Shown one piece after another: positions 8,755 to 20,738 of a DNA stretch of 64,000 nucleotides. A model generated the notes under the pieces. The model was not told where the DNA came from. It did no database searches and saw only the letters and a list, made by a program, of their open reading frames with translations. The DNA is from Rhodoferax sp. (lineage in GTDB: Bacteria > Pseudomonadota > Gammaproteobacteria > Burkholderiales > Burkholderiaceae_C). Position 1 is the first letter of the stretch, and each line of letters opens with the position of its first letter. A program made the translations under genes and the position numbers. The stretch spans positions 41,724 to 105,723 of the forward strand of contig NZ_JAQTWM010000002.1 in NCBI RefSeq assembly GCF_028689305.1, given 5' to 3'.

Positions 8755-8925
8755 TCAAGCCGTCGGGGCTGAAGGGTCGACCTGGGCACCGGATGGATCC
8801 GATGACTCGACTGGCGCGCCCTCACCCGCCTTGCGTTGGGCCTTCTCCTTCAGCTTTTCTTCTTTTTTCTTCTTTTTAGCCAGTTCTTTTTGACGTTTTT
8901 CGTAGCCGTAATTAGGTGTTGCCAA
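8755..8925 (-). CDS. small Lys-rich conserved protein, TTG start
   Basis: A 56-aa gene absent from the ORF track because it is short and starts with TTG at 8925. The product reads (M)ATPNYGYEKRQKELAKKKKKEEK followed by more charged sequence and an acidic/Pro tail ending DPSAPTA. The N-terminal block is, to my recollection, conserved as a tiny protein in related Burkholderiales. It is strongly basic and predicted helical, perhaps RNA- or ribosome-associated, but no function is known. It converges on mnmH with 16 bp between stops and lies about 40 bp upstream of the metC-like stop region on the same strand. Confidence 0.72.
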   Translation of the reverse strand: MATPNYGYEKRQKELAKKKKKEEKLKEKAQRKAGEGAPVESSDPSGAQVDPSAPTA

Positions 8926-8967
8926 TGTAGTCTTTCAAGGTTGAAGGCTGCGATTTTACCTGCTGGC

Positions 8968-10173
8968 TCAAGCCAGGCACTGCAGCGCCTGGGCCAGATC
9001 AGCCTGCAAGTCAGCCACCGCTTCCAACCCGATCGAAAAACGTACCAGGGTGCCTGGCTGCAAATGGGCTGGCCAGCCTTGGCGCATGCCGGCCAACTCG
9101 TAAGGCACCACCAGGCTAACGGGGCCACCCCAGCTGTAACCAATCTTGAAGAGTTTCAGGGCATCACAAAAGGTATCCACCTGGGCCTGGCTGTAGTCGG
9201 GCTTGAAGATGACACTGAACAGGCCGGCAGCCCCGCCTGGCGTGTTTTGGCACAGGGCACGCCAGTGGTCGTGCCCGGGTGATGTAGGCAATGCCGGGTG
9301 CAGCACCTGGGCAAACTCGGGGCGGGTCAGGCTCCACCGGGCCAGGGCGCGGGTGGCTTCATCGTGGCTGCGATAACGCAACGGCAGGCTGGGCAGACCA
9401 CGCAGCACGGCCTCGGCATCGTTGGCGGCGACCCCCAGGCCCAGCCGCATGTGGCACAGCTTGAGCTTCATGTGCAGACGCTCATCGGTGGTGATGATGC
9501 TGCCCATCAACACGTCACCGCCGCCGCTGGGGTATTTGGTCAGCGCGTGCACCGAGATGTCCACCGCCAGTGCCGGGCTGGCGCCGGGTTGCAGGTCAAA
9601 CGGTGTGAACGCCAGTCCTGCGCCCCAGGTGTTGTCCAGCGCACACAAAATGCCAGCGGCCTTGCAAATACGCACCTGCTCCAGCAGGTCGGGGAACTCA
9701 AGGGTGACCGACCCGGCGGCCTCCAGCCAGATCAGACGGGTCCGGGGACTGATCTTGGCGGCCAGATCCTGCGGAGCCAGCGGGTCATAAAACCGATGAC
9801 TGATGCCCCAGTGCGCCAGTTCGCCTTCGGCCAGCGCCTTGCTGGGGCCGTAGGCGTTGTCGGGAATCAGCACCTCGTCACCGCTTTGGAGCAAGGCCAG
9901 CGCCACCGTGGCAATCGCCGCCAGCCCGCTGGGTACCAGCAGGCACTGGGCACCGCCTTCCAGGGTGCACAGGCGTTCTTCGAGCGTGTAGGTGGTGGGG
10001 GTACCGTGCAGACCGTAGGTGTAGGCGCTTTTGTCTTTCCAGTCAAAATGGCGCATGGCAGCCACGCTGGGGAAAAACACGGTCGAGGCCTTGAACACAC
10101 CTGGCTGCGGTGCGGCAAAACCTGCCGGCGGTGTGTAAGGGTGATGGATCAGGTCGGTGCTGGAAGCGGACAT
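8968..10173 (-). CDS. metC: cystathionine beta-lyase-like PLP enzyme
   Basis: A 401-aa Cys/Met-metabolism PLP enzyme. The start MSASSTDLIHH at 10173 was preferred over a 13-codon extension. The Schiff-base Lys lies in SVHALTKYPSGGGD, and DNTWGAGLAFTPF and the Tyr-rich SAYTYGLHGTPTT are fold-type I signatures of the MetC/MetB family. It most likely converts cystathionine to homocysteine, pyruvate and ammonia. Related members act as gamma-lyases or gamma-synthases, so the reaction is inferred. No methionine genes are adjacent. Confidence 0.85.
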   Translation of the reverse strand: MSASSTDLIHHPYTPPAGFAAPQPGVFKASTVFFPSVAAMRHFDWKDKSAYTYGLHGTPTTYTLEERLCTLEGGAQCLLVPSGLAAIATVALALLQSGDEVLIPDNAYGPSKALAEGELAHWGISHRFYDPLAPQDLAAKISPRTRLIWLEAAGSVTLEFPDLLEQVRICKAAGILCALDNTWGAGLAFTPFDLQPGASPALAVDISVHALTKYPSGGGDVLMGSIITTDERLHMKLKLCHMRLGLGVAANDAEAVLRGLPSLPLRYRSHDEATRALARWSLTRPEFAQVLHPALPTSPGHDHWRALCQNTPGGAAGLFSVIFKPDYSQAQVDTFCDALKLFKIGYSWGGPVSLVVPYELAGMRQGWPAHLQPGTLVRFSIGLEAVADLQADLAQALQCLA

Positions 10174-10226
10174 GGTGCAATGGGGCTCACAAACGAAAGG
10201 AATGGGCGGCAATCACACGGCGGCTG

Positions 10227-10751
10227 TCAAACGCTCCACTTCTGGATCAGTTGTTCGGGGCGCAGGCTGTCGTAGCTCTCGAACGGCTGATGAATCCAGG
10301 GGTTGGTGGGCAGGTATTCCACACAGTAGTCAGCCGCAAAAGTCGAGATCGCCTTGGTCCAGATCACGGCACTGCGCAGTTCGGTGATCGGTTTGTAGTT
10401 GCTCTTCAACTGCGCGATGACGGCATTGAGCGTGTGGCCGGAATCGGCCAGATCGTCCACCAGCAGGACTTTTCCGGCGATCTGTCCCTTGGGGGTGGTG
10501 ATGTAGTGGGCAATGTCCAACTGCCCCTGCACCGTGCCTGCTTCCGAGCGGTAGGAGCTGGTGGACATGATGGCCAATGGCTTGTCAAATACGCGCGACA
10601 GGATGTCGCCCGGGCGCATGCCACCCCGTGCCAGGCACAGGATGGTGTCGAACTGCCAGCCGGATTGATGGACCTTGATGGCCAGTTTTTCGATCAGGTT
10701 GTGGTATTCGTCATAACTGACGTACAGGTGTTTGCCGTCTTCAGTCAACAT
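10227..10751 (-). CDS. purine phosphoribosyltransferase (Gpt/Hpt-like)
   Basis: A 174-aa PRTase type I. The PRPP loop is VLLVDDLADSGHT, and LARGGMRPGD is the early PRTase loop. The order after purA supports a purine-salvage role for hypoxanthine, guanine or xanthine; the base preference cannot be told from the sequence. The 95-bp gap to purA contains a dispersed repeat (10758-10820), so the repeat forms most of the intercistronic leader. Confidence 0.87.
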   Translation of the reverse strand: MLTEDGKHLYVSYDEYHNLIEKLAIKVHQSGWQFDTILCLARGGMRPGDILSRVFDKPLAIMSTSSYRSEAGTVQGQLDIAHYITTPKGQIAGKVLLVDDLADSGHTLNAVIAQLKSNYKPITELRSAVIWTKAISTFAADYCVEYLPTNPWIHQPFESYDSLRPEQLIQKWSV

Positions 10752-10757
10752 GAATTT

Positions 10758-10820
10758 ACTCCTGAAAATATAGCTAATAAGGCAATGAATACGTGGGCTA
10801 GAGGCCTATTTTTTATATAA
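10758..10820 (+). repeat. dispersed repeat, copy 5 (between purA and phosphoribosyltransferase)
   Basis: ATAGCT, 19 bases, GGGCTAGAGGCCTATTTTTT, then TATATAAA. The right end is close to the family consensus. It lies antisense to both flanking genes. Confidence 0.85.
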
Positions 10821-10846
10821 ACCGGTTGACCCGCAGGGTGACCGGT

Positions 10847-13391
<2,545 letters not shown>

Positions 13392-13448
13392 GTGATTGTG
13401 GGAGGCTGTTAAAACCCGGATTTTACCGGGCGAAAGCGGCGGATTTTG

Positions 13449-13649
13449 TCAAACCAGCCACCAAATCAGCAGAACCCCCAGAAGCAAGCTGCACAGGCCG
13501 AAAAAACGCAACTGGCCATCGTCAAGTTGCAAAATCTGCAAAAAGGTCCTGCGCCAGGTCGCTGGTGACACGAAAGGCATGAAGCCCTCAATGAGCAGCA
13601 CCAGTGCCATGGCCAGCCAGAAAGTGGTACTGTTCAACCCCTCTTGCAT
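13449..13649 (-). CDS. DUF2065 small membrane protein
   Basis: A 66-aa protein with two predicted membrane helices (TFWLAMALVLLIEGFMPFV and LRFFGLCSLLLGVLLIWWLV). This matches the DUF2065 family, which follows hflC in many proteobacteria (YjeT-like). The function is unknown; linkage suggests an accessory to the HflKC/FtsH membrane complex. Only 2 bp separate it from the hflC stop, so it is co-transcribed. Confidence 0.85.
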   Translation of the reverse strand: MQEGLNSTTFWLAMALVLLIEGFMPFVSPATWRRTFLQILQLDDGQLRFFGLCSLLLGVLLIWWLV

Positions 13650-13651
13650 GG

Positions 13652-14557
13652 CTATTTTTTGCCACCAGTGGTTGCTGGCGGGGTATTGCCACGCAGGACC
13701 TTGAAGAAGTCGGAACTGCTTGGGTCAACCACCATGACGTCGCTCTTCTTGGCGAAAGTGGCCTTGTAGGCATCCAGACTACGGTAGAACTGGGCAAACT
13801 GCGGGTCACGGCCAAAAGCCTCCGCGTAGGTGCGGGCCGCTTCGGCATCACCCTCCCCCTTGATCTTCTGGGCGTCACGGTAGGCATTGGCCACGGTCAC
13901 TTCGCGTTGGCGATCAGCGTCGGCGCGGATTTTTTCGCCTTCGGCTGCACCAGTGGAGCGCAACTCATTGGCCACACGCTTGCGTTCGGCTTCCATCCGG
14001 CGGTAGACCGACTCGGTGATGGCATCCACATAGTCCACCCGGGTGATGCGCACGTCAATCACATCCACACCCCAAGGTTTGGCGCCACGAACCTGGCTGA
14101 GCACTTCCTTCTTGACGTCCTCCATCAAGGCTTCGCGTTTGGCCGAGAGCAGTTCCTTCACCGTGCGTTTGTTGATTTCTTCCTGAAAGGCATTACGTAC
14201 CACGCGGTTAAGCTGGCTGGCACCCGCTGCTTCGGTGGTGCCGACATTGCGAATGTATTCGGAGGGTTCGGAAATGCGCCAGCGCACATACCAGTCAATC
14301 ACCACCCGCTGCTTTTCGGCGGTCAGCACCGGTTCGTTGTCGGAACTGTCGAGGGTCAACAGGCGTTTGTCAATGTAAGACACATTCTGGAATGGCGGTG
14401 GCAACTTGAAGTTCAGGCCTGGTTCGGTGATGACTTCCTTGATCTGCCCCAAGGCAAAGACCACGCCAAACTGCCGCTGATCCACTACAAACAGTGTGGA
14501 GCTGGCCAACGCCAGTACCACCAGCAAACTCGAAAAAATAAAACCTAAGCGATTCAT
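13652..14557 (-). CDS. hflC: FtsH protease modulator HflC
   Basis: A 301-aa SPFH/band-7 protein. An N-terminal membrane anchor (FIFSSLLVVLALASSTLFVV) is followed by the SPFH domain (DQRQFGVVFALGQIKEV) and a long Ala/Glu-rich coiled coil (EGEKIRADADRQREV). With HflK it forms the cage around FtsH that limits proteolysis. The start at 14557 is preferred over the ORF-track extension, which overlaps hflK. Confidence 0.95.
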   Translation of the reverse strand: MNRLGFIFSSLLVVLALASSTLFVVDQRQFGVVFALGQIKEVITEPGLNFKLPPPFQNVSYIDKRLLTLDSSDNEPVLTAEKQRVVIDWYVRWRISEPSEYIRNVGTTEAAGASQLNRVVRNAFQEEINKRTVKELLSAKREALMEDVKKEVLSQVRGAKPWGVDVIDVRITRVDYVDAITESVYRRMEAERKRVANELRSTGAAEGEKIRADADRQREVTVANAYRDAQKIKGEGDAEAARTYAEAFGRDPQFAQFYRSLDAYKATFAKKSDVMVVDPSSSDFFKVLRGNTPPATTGGKK

Positions 14558-14567
14558 GGGGTGGCTC

Positions 14568-15977
14568 CTAGCGGGTTTCGCGGGTGCGAGCGCGCGCGGC
14601 ATCTCGGGCACGGGCATCGACAGTCGCAGCGGCGTCAGTGGCCGGACTGCCCGGTGGGACTGCTGGCACTGGTGTGGCGGCGGCGGGGGTGTCCTGGGAC
14701 GACTGCCCTGTCATTTGAATGATTTTGTCCAGCGGCAGGTAGAGCAAATTGGACCCCTGTTTGGAGTCCACCATGACCTTGGTCACATTGCTGTAGATTT
14801 GCTGCATGGTGTCGATGTACATGCGATCACGCGTCACCTGCGGTGCCTTTTGGTACTCTGCCAGCACTGACTTGAAGCGCTGCGAATCACCTTGTGCCTG
14901 GGCGACGATACGTGCCTTGTAAGCGTCTGCTTCTTCTTTCAAACGTGAAGCAGCACCAACGGCACGCGGTATCACGTCATTGGCGTAGGCTTGGGCTTCG
15001 TTTTTGGCCCGTTCACGCTCCTGACCAGCCTTAAGCACGTCGTCAAAAGCCGCCTGCACCTGTTCCGGTGGCCGAACACCGCCCTGCTGCAGGTTGATCC
15101 CCACCACTTCAATGCCTACCTTGTAACGGTCAAGAATTTTTTGCGTCAGGGCCCGCACACGGGGGGCGATCTGGTCACGTTCCTCAGACAAGGCGCTGTC
15201 CATGCGCATCTTGCCAACCACCTCGCGCACGGCAGTTTCAGCGGCCTGCACCACGGCTTCTTCCGGGTTACGGCTCTCAAACAAAAAGGCCCTGGCGTCA
15301 TTGAGACGGTATTGCACCGCGAATTTGATTTCGACAATGTTTTCGTCTTCAGTCAGCATGGCGGATTCACGCAGGCCCGTAGCCTTGATGATGGTGTCAC
15401 GCCCGACATCCTTGGAACGGATTTGTGTCACGAACACCAGCTCATGACGTTGAATCGGGTACGGCAGGCGCCAGTTGAAGCCAGCACCCACGGTGGAGTT
15501 GTATTTGCCAAACTGGGTGATGACAGCCTGCTGACCTTCCTGAACGATGAAAAAGCCGGTTCCCAGCCAGATCAGGGCCGCCACGCCAACAATCAAACCC
15601 GCCCCGATGCCGGCATTTTTCATGTCGGGTTGAAAGCCGCCCGAACTCCCGTTGCCACCACCGCCAGCGTCGCCCCCCGGTGGCGTACCGCGGCCTGTCG
15701 GTTTCACATTACCGAAAAGACCACCGAGCTTGCGATTGAAATCACGCCAGAGTTCGTCCAGATCTGGAGGCCCCTGGTTGGCGCCACCTCGGGGCCGGCG
15801 ATCTTCGTTGCCACGCGGCGGCTCAGCGCCGTTGCCTGACGGACGCTCGGCATCACCACCGGTGTTGTCGGCTGGCTTGTCGTCGCCGCGACCCCAGCGA
15901 GGGTCGTTGAGGTTGAACATCCCTCTCAGGCGCTGCGGCAGAAGTGCCAGACTAAAGGTAGGTAATTGAAGTTTCAT
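14568..15977 (-). CDS. hflK: FtsH protease modulator HflK
   Basis: A 469-aa SPFH protein. It has a Gly/Pro/Asn-rich cytosolic N-terminus of about 110 residues, a membrane helix (IGAGLIVGVAALIWLGTGFFIV), the SPFH domain and a coiled coil. The C-terminal tail is Ala/Pro/Thr rich. It pairs with HflC, whose start is 10 bp downstream. The order hfq-hflX-hflK-hflC matches E. coli. Confidence 0.95.
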   Translation of the reverse strand: MKLQLPTFSLALLPQRLRGMFNLNDPRWGRGDDKPADNTGGDAERPSGNGAEPPRGNEDRRPRGGANQGPPDLDELWRDFNRKLGGLFGNVKPTGRGTPPGGDAGGGGNGSSGGFQPDMKNAGIGAGLIVGVAALIWLGTGFFIVQEGQQAVITQFGKYNSTVGAGFNWRLPYPIQRHELVFVTQIRSKDVGRDTIIKATGLRESAMLTEDENIVEIKFAVQYRLNDARAFLFESRNPEEAVVQAAETAVREVVGKMRMDSALSEERDQIAPRVRALTQKILDRYKVGIEVVGINLQQGGVRPPEQVQAAFDDVLKAGQERERAKNEAQAYANDVIPRAVGAASRLKEEADAYKARIVAQAQGDSQRFKSVLAEYQKAPQVTRDRMYIDTMQQIYSNVTKVMVDSKQGSNLLYLPLDKIIQMTGQSSQDTPAAATPVPAVPPGSPATDAAATVDARARDAARARTRETR

Positions 15978-16016
15978 CGGATCAGCTCTTGTCTAACAGA
16001 TGGCGATTGTGCCGAA

Positions 16017-17192
16017 TCAGGTGTCAGCCTCATGGCTTTCAGGGAAATGGGTTGCCACTGAAGTTGGGTAACGGGTCATGACTGCATCCGCCAGAAGCTG
16101 ACGCAGCACAACCAGGCCTTCACCGTCTTTGGCGCTCAAAAAAACCCGTGGTGTCGGTTTGCCATCAAGCTCGTAGCTATCTTGCATGACGGTTGGTCGA
16201 CATTCTGCCGCGACAGCATCAAGTTTATTGAATACCAATACTTGTGGGATATCACCGGCACCAATTTCCTTGAGTACCCGCTGCACCTCGGCGATTTGGT
16301 TCAGGTGATTTTCACTGGAAAAATCGACCACATGCAGCAGCAAGTCAGCGTCCACGGCCTCCTGTAGGGTGGCTTGAAATGCATCAATCAAGCCATGCGG
16401 CAGATCACGAATGAAGCCAACCGTGTCAGACAGGGAAATCAGGCGGCCGATATCACCCAAATAAAGTTGACGGGTGGTGGTGTCCAGTGTGGCGAACAAT
16501 TGATCTGCTGCATAGGCCCGCGCTTTGACCAATGCGTTGAACAGGGTGGACTTGCCCGCGTTGGTATATCCCACTAGCGAGATGCTGAAAGCCTCTCGGC
16601 GGTCACGCTGGCGGCGCTGGGTGTTTCGCTGGCGCTTGACTTTGCTCAAGCGTTCTTTGATGCGCTTGATGTTGTCACCAATCATCCGGCGGTCAAGTTC
16701 AATCTGAGTTTCACCAGGACCACCACGCATGCCGATGCCGCCGCTTTGCCGCTCCAGGTGCGACCAACGGCGCACCAGCCGGGTACTCAGGTATTGCAGC
16801 CGCGCCAGTTCAACTTGAAGCTTGCCCTCATGACTGCGGGCGCGCTGGGCAAAAATTTCAAGAATCAGCAAGGTGCGGTCATTGACCGGCAAGCCCAGAT
16901 GACGTTCCAGGTTACGCTGTTGTGCCGGGCTGAGGCTTTGATCAAACAAAATTTCCTGCACACCCATCTGTTCCGCAAGCAACTTGATTTCGTCAGCTTT
17001 ACCACTGCCAATGAACAAGGCAGCGTCAGGTGCCCGGCGCTTGCAAGTGACTCGCGCTACAGGTTTCAGCCCCGCCGTTTCAGCCAGCAAACCGAGCTCT
17101 TCGAGCTCGGCATCAAAGTGGGGAAGTCCAAAGTCAACCCCCACCAGCAAAGTGGGGGCTTTGTTCAATTCAGGCGGCGGCAGGCTGGTCAC
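16017..17192 (-). CDS. hflX: ribosome-splitting GTPase HflX
   Basis: A 391-aa GTPase. The G1 motif [18 protein letters not shown], the switch region [17 protein letters not shown] and NKLD are present. The N-terminal HflX domain has the conserved [13 protein letters not shown]. It rescues or recycles stalled 70S ribosomes. The GTG at 17192 overlaps the hfq 3' end by 23 bp; a TTG eight codons in ([10 protein letters not shown]) would sit directly after the hfq stop and is equally plausible. Confidence 0.95.
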   Translation of the reverse strand: MTSLPPPELNKAPTLLVGVDFGLPHFDAELEELGLLAETAGLKPVARVTCKRRAPDAALFIGSGKADEIKLLAEQMGVQEILFDQSLSPAQQRNLERHLGLPVNDRTLLILEIFAQRARSHEGKLQVELARLQYLSTRLVRRWSHLERQSGGIGMRGGPGETQIELDRRMIGDNIKRIKERLSKVKRQRNTQRRQRDRREAFSISLVGYTNAGKSTLFNALVKARAYAADQLFATLDTTTRQLYLGDIGRLISLSDTVGFIRDLPHGLIDAFQATLQEAVDADLLLHVVDFSSENHLNQIAEVQRVLKEIGAGDIPQVLVFNKLDAVAAECRPTVMQDSYELDGKPTPRVFLSAKDGEGLVVLRQLLADAVMTRYPTSVATHFPESHEADT

Positions 17193-17418
17193 CCTCTGTT
17201 GCGGAGAAATTCACGGCACGTCCCGGCACAATGGTCGAAATGGCATGTTTGTAAACCATCTGGGTGACGGTATTACGCAACAACACCACATACTGATCAA
17301 AGGACTCGATTTGGCCTTGAAGCTTGATCCCGTTAACGAGATAGATGGAGACAGGCACATGCTCTCGACGCAGTGTATTGAGAAATGGATCCTGTAAGAG
17401 TTGGCCTTTGTTACTCAC
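17170..17418 (-). CDS. hfq: RNA chaperone Hfq
   Basis: An 82-aa Sm-like protein. The N-terminal [31 protein letters not shown] is Sm1 and [11 protein letters not shown] is Sm2 with its conserved KH. It forms a hexamer pairing sRNAs with mRNAs. It starts with GTG at 17418, preceded by GGAGA six bases upstream, which decides the start. The 119-bp gap to der should hold its promoter, but no clear hexamers stand out. Confidence 0.97.
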   Translation of the reverse strand: MSNKGQLLQDPFLNTLRREHVPVSIYLVNGIKLQGQIESFDQYVVLLRNTVTQMVYKHAISTIVPGRAVNFSATEGDQPAAA

Positions 17419-17537
17419 GATATTCTCCGTGTTCGGATAATTGACGAAGCGGCCACGATACCACAGACATGTGCCACATTAGCGCCAGATATTGCGAAAC
17501 TCACAAACTATTTGTCGTCATGCCTGATCACCAGCGC

Positions 17538-18878
17538 CTATTCAGCCTTGTCGGCAAAAGGATTGGTCGAGGTTTTCATTTCAATCCGCAACGGCGTTCC
17601 CACCAAGTCAAATTCTTTGCGGAAGCGCCCTTCAAGATAACGTTTGTAAGCATCCGTGACGTGTTCCAGCGAATTGCCATGGATCACGATAACGGGTGGA
17701 TTCATGCCACCTTGGTGAGCGTAACGCAACTTAGGGCGGAACATGCCAGCGCGTTGAGGACTTTGGAATTGCACTGATTCCAGCAGCAGGCGTGTCAGCA
17801 CTGGTGTTGACATTTTGCAGGTGGCGGCTTTGTAGGCCTGAGCAATCGACGTCCACAACGGCCCCAAACCTTGGCGCTTTTTGGCCGAAATCAAATGCAG
17901 ATTGGCAAATTTGAGGAAAGCCAGACGCGTTTCGATAGACCGTTTCACCAGTTCCCGTTGATATTCGTCGACGGCATCCCATTTGTTGACAGCAAGCACC
18001 ACTGCCCTGCCGTTCTCAAGGATATAGCCAGCGATATGAGCATCCTGATCGGTGACTCCCTGGGTGGCGTCAATCAGCAGCAAAACCACATGGGCTGATT
18101 CGATGGCTTGTAAGGTTTTAACGACCGAGAATTTTTCAATCGCTTCAAAAACTTTGCCTTTGCGGCGCAAACCGGCCGTGTCGATCAACTCAAATTTCTG
18201 ACCATTCCGCTCAAAAGGAACCGCAATGGCATCTCGGGTGGTTCCCGGCATGTCAAATGCCACCAATCGTTCTTCGCCGAGCCACACATTGATCAGGGTT
18301 GACTTCCCGACGTTTGGGCGACCCGCTACAGCCAGCTTGATGACGCCAGGCTCCGCCTGTTCGTTTTCCTCGTCTGCCTCTTGAAGGTTCAACGGTGCCA
18401 GGGCAAGATCAATCAGGGAACGGATACCTTGGCCGTGAGCGGCTGAAACTGGATGGACTTCACCCAGCCCCAATTCGTAGAACTCCACCAACTGGACACC
18501 TTCACGCATGCCCTCGGCCTTGTTCGCGACCAAGAGGCAGGGTTTGCCCAATCGCCGCAGGTAATTCGCGATGTCATGGTCCTGGGCCGAAACACCACCA
18601 CGCGCATCCACCACAAAAATAACCACGTCCGCCTCGGCGACGGCCTGCCGGGTCTGCTTGGCCATTTCTTTGTAAATGCCGCTTGATGCATCAGGTTCGA
18701 AGCCTCCGGTGTCGATCACGATGAATTCGTGACCGCCCTGCTTACCATTGCCGTAATGGCGATCACGGGTCAAGCCCGAAAAATCAGCCACGATGGCATC
18801 ACGTGATTTGGTCAGCCGATTAAACAGCGTTGATTTACCCACATTGGGGCGGCCCACCAGAGCCAATACGGGTTTCAT
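17538..18878 (-). CDS. der: ribosome biogenesis GTPase Der (EngA)
   Basis: A 446-aa protein with tandem GTPase domains, each with a [10 protein letters not shown]-loop (residues about 8 and 185), plus a C-terminal KH-like domain. DTGGFEPD and DTAGLRRKG are the G3 motifs; NKAEG and NKWD are G4. It is needed for 50S subunit maturation. It follows bamB by 27 bp in the conserved order hisS-yfgM-bamB-der. Confidence 0.97.
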   Translation of the reverse strand: MKPVLALVGRPNVGKSTLFNRLTKSRDAIVADFSGLTRDRHYGNGKQGGHEFIVIDTGGFEPDASSGIYKEMAKQTRQAVAEADVVIFVVDARGGVSAQDHDIANYLRRLGKPCLLVANKAEGMREGVQLVEFYELGLGEVHPVSAAHGQGIRSLIDLALAPLNLQEADEENEQAEPGVIKLAVAGRPNVGKSTLINVWLGEERLVAFDMPGTTRDAIAVPFERNGQKFELIDTAGLRRKGKVFEAIEKFSVVKTLQAIESAHVVLLLIDATQGVTDQDAHIAGYILENGRAVVLAVNKWDAVDEYQRELVKRSIETRLAFLKFANLHLISAKKRQGLGPLWTSIAQAYKAATCKMSTPVLTRLLLESVQFQSPQRAGMFRPKLRYAHQGGMNPPVIVIHGNSLEHVTDAYKRYLEGRFRKEFDLVGTPLRIEMKTSTNPFADKAE

Positions 18879-18905
18879 GATGATTTGTCTGCCAATGGGG
18901 CGGGT

Positions 18906-20045
18906 TTATTCGGGCTGAAAGCCAAACACACCACCGTTACGGGTTATTGCAACCAAGGTTCCCCCGGCCAGCACCGGGGTGACTGAAATGGCTGACCCGT
19001 CGGTGCTGAGACGGGTCAGAGGCGAGCCGTCCGCCCGGGACAAAAAGTGAATCAAGCCGGTTTCATCACCCACAACAACCGAGCGCCCAAGTGCCAGTGG
19101 TGTACTCAACTGGCGATAACGCAGCCGATCTGAAGTCCACACGGATCCACCATCAGCAAGCCCCCAGGCGATCATGCGGCCATCCCCTTCGACACCATAA
19201 ATCTGTTTGTCATCGCCATGCAGACCCACCACGCCGGACGCTGCTTGCTTCCAGACAACACTGCCACGCGTTGTATTGACACACCCGATGGCAGCCTGAA
19301 ACGCGCGGGCACAGATTACATGGCCATCACGGGTAACGCCTGCAACCAGATCCACCAAGCGCTCAATATCGTTGGTACCACGCGGAGTGGCAATCGGTGC
19401 ATCCCATTGCACATTGCCGTTCAAAGGATTGAATCCCACCAACCGGCCAGCCAGTCCAACCACCAGGGTATTGTTGACTGCGATCATGACGCCTGCCTGG
19501 CGTAACACCAAGGCTTCGCCAGGTCGTTGATTGGACCAAAGTTTTTTACCTGAACGGGCGTCAAAAGCGCTGACCCCACGGTCGGCACCCAAAACAAAGA
19601 CACGCTCCCCTGCAACCAGCGGTGCAGTAAAGACTTGACTGGTCAAACGTGTACGCCACAGCTCCCGCGCACCCTCCAAGGTCACCAGTTCGTTGTCACG
19701 TGTGACAACCGCCGCATATCGCCCATCACTGCCAACACCTGCGGCAATACGCGCACCAATGTGAGTGCGCCACAAGGCTGCACCAGTAGCTGCATTCAGG
19801 GAAATGACGGCGCCATCCGAACCTGCCAACGTGATGCTATTGCCTGTAACAGGCACTGAAAGCGGAAAATCAATCACACCAATTTGACTAGTCCAAACAG
19901 ACCGCACGCCCAAGAGAGCCGGGTTGGGTCCCAGGTCCGCCGGCTTGGGGACACTTGGTCCGCTGGCACAGGCTACCAATCCCCAAATAGCAAGCGCGCT
20001 CAAGCTGAGCTTACACCACCGATGAACACCAGCAATTGTCACCAT
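18906..20045 (-). CDS. bamB: outer membrane assembly lipoprotein BamB
   Basis: A 379-aa lipoprotein with lipobox LVACAS after the hydrophobic LSLSALAIWG. Eight-bladed beta-propeller repeats carry PQQ-like signatures such as GKKLWSNQRPGEAL and GSVWTSDRLRY. It is a periplasmic accessory of the BAM complex that inserts beta-barrel proteins. It begins 3 bp after the yfgM stop, so they are coupled. The essential partner bamD is at 29811. Confidence 0.95.
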   Translation of the reverse strand: MVTIAGVHRWCKLSLSALAIWGLVACASGPSVPKPADLGPNPALLGVRSVWTSQIGVIDFPLSVPVTGNSITLAGSDGAVISLNAATGAALWRTHIGARIAAGVGSDGRYAAVVTRDNELVTLEGARELWRTRLTSQVFTAPLVAGERVFVLGADRGVSAFDARSGKKLWSNQRPGEALVLRQAGVMIAVNNTLVVGLAGRLVGFNPLNGNVQWDAPIATPRGTNDIERLVDLVAGVTRDGHVICARAFQAAIGCVNTTRGSVVWKQAASGVVGLHGDDKQIYGVEGDGRMIAWGLADGGSVWTSDRLRYRQLSTPLALGRSVVVGDETGLIHFLSRADGSPLTRLSTDGSAISVTPVLAGGTLVAITRNGGVFGFQPE

Positions 20046-20048
20046 GTC

Positions 20049-20726
20049 TTACTTTCCACTCGCCGCCACAACTGGGGCATTCTGCTGCAGATCAATACCC
20101 AACGCATTGAGTTTGACTTCAACCAAACGCCGATATTCGGCACGCTGATCAAACAGGCGGTAGGCCTTCTGATATTCGACCGCAGCCTGAGCCTTGTTAC
20201 CCTGCAACAGCAGAACATCACCTTTTCGATCAGCCACCAAAGCTTCAAATCCGGCTGGAAAGGTTCCAGACAGTTGGCTGATGGCACTGTTATAGTTCTT
20301 GGCGTCCAGCAGGATGCCTGCGAGCCTGAGTTTGGCGATCGCCTGATAGCCAGGATCCGTTGACTTTTCGGCCACCCAAGTCAATGCCGACTTGGCGGCA
20401 TCCATCTTGCCTGCCGTCATATATTGTTTGGCCACCAGCAGCCCGGATTGCTGTGCATAGGTCGTAGCGGCGAAACGCTCCTTCATATCAGCAAAAACAC
20501 GGTCAATTTTTGTCGCGTCACCCGATTGAATCGAACGCTCAACTTCATCAAACAACGCTGCGGCCTGGTTGGCCTGATTGCGCTGCCAATACTGATAAAA
20601 ATTCCAGCTGGCAAAAGCGGCCAGAATGACAATCAGAGCCCACGTGATGGCGTTGCCATACTGCTTCCAGAAATGCTTGATTTGATCAAGCTGCTCTTGT
20701 TCTTCAAGATCCAAATGATTTGCCAT
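20049..20726 (-). CDS. yfgM: YfgM-type tetratricopeptide membrane protein
   Basis: A 225-aa protein. A cytoplasmic N-terminus with LDLEEQEQLDQIKHFWKQYGN precedes a single membrane helix (AITWALIVILAAFASWNFY) and a periplasmic TPR-like domain, the YfgM/DUF2133 layout. In E. coli YfgM associates with SecYEG and PpiD and may pass clients to periplasmic chaperones. It lies between hisS and bamB as in many gamma- and beta-proteobacteria. Confidence 0.92.
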   Translation of the reverse strand: MANHLDLEEQEQLDQIKHFWKQYGNAITWALIVILAAFASWNFYQYWQRNQANQAAALFDEVERSIQSGDATKIDRVFADMKERFAATTYAQQSGLLVAKQYMTAGKMDAAKSALTWVAEKSTDPGYQAIAKLRLAGILLDAKNYNSAISQLSGTFPAGFEALVADRKGDVLLLQGNKAQAAVEYQKAYRLFDQRAEYRRLVEVKLNALGIDLQQNAPVVAASGK

Positions 20727-20738
20727 GTCGTGATTCTG

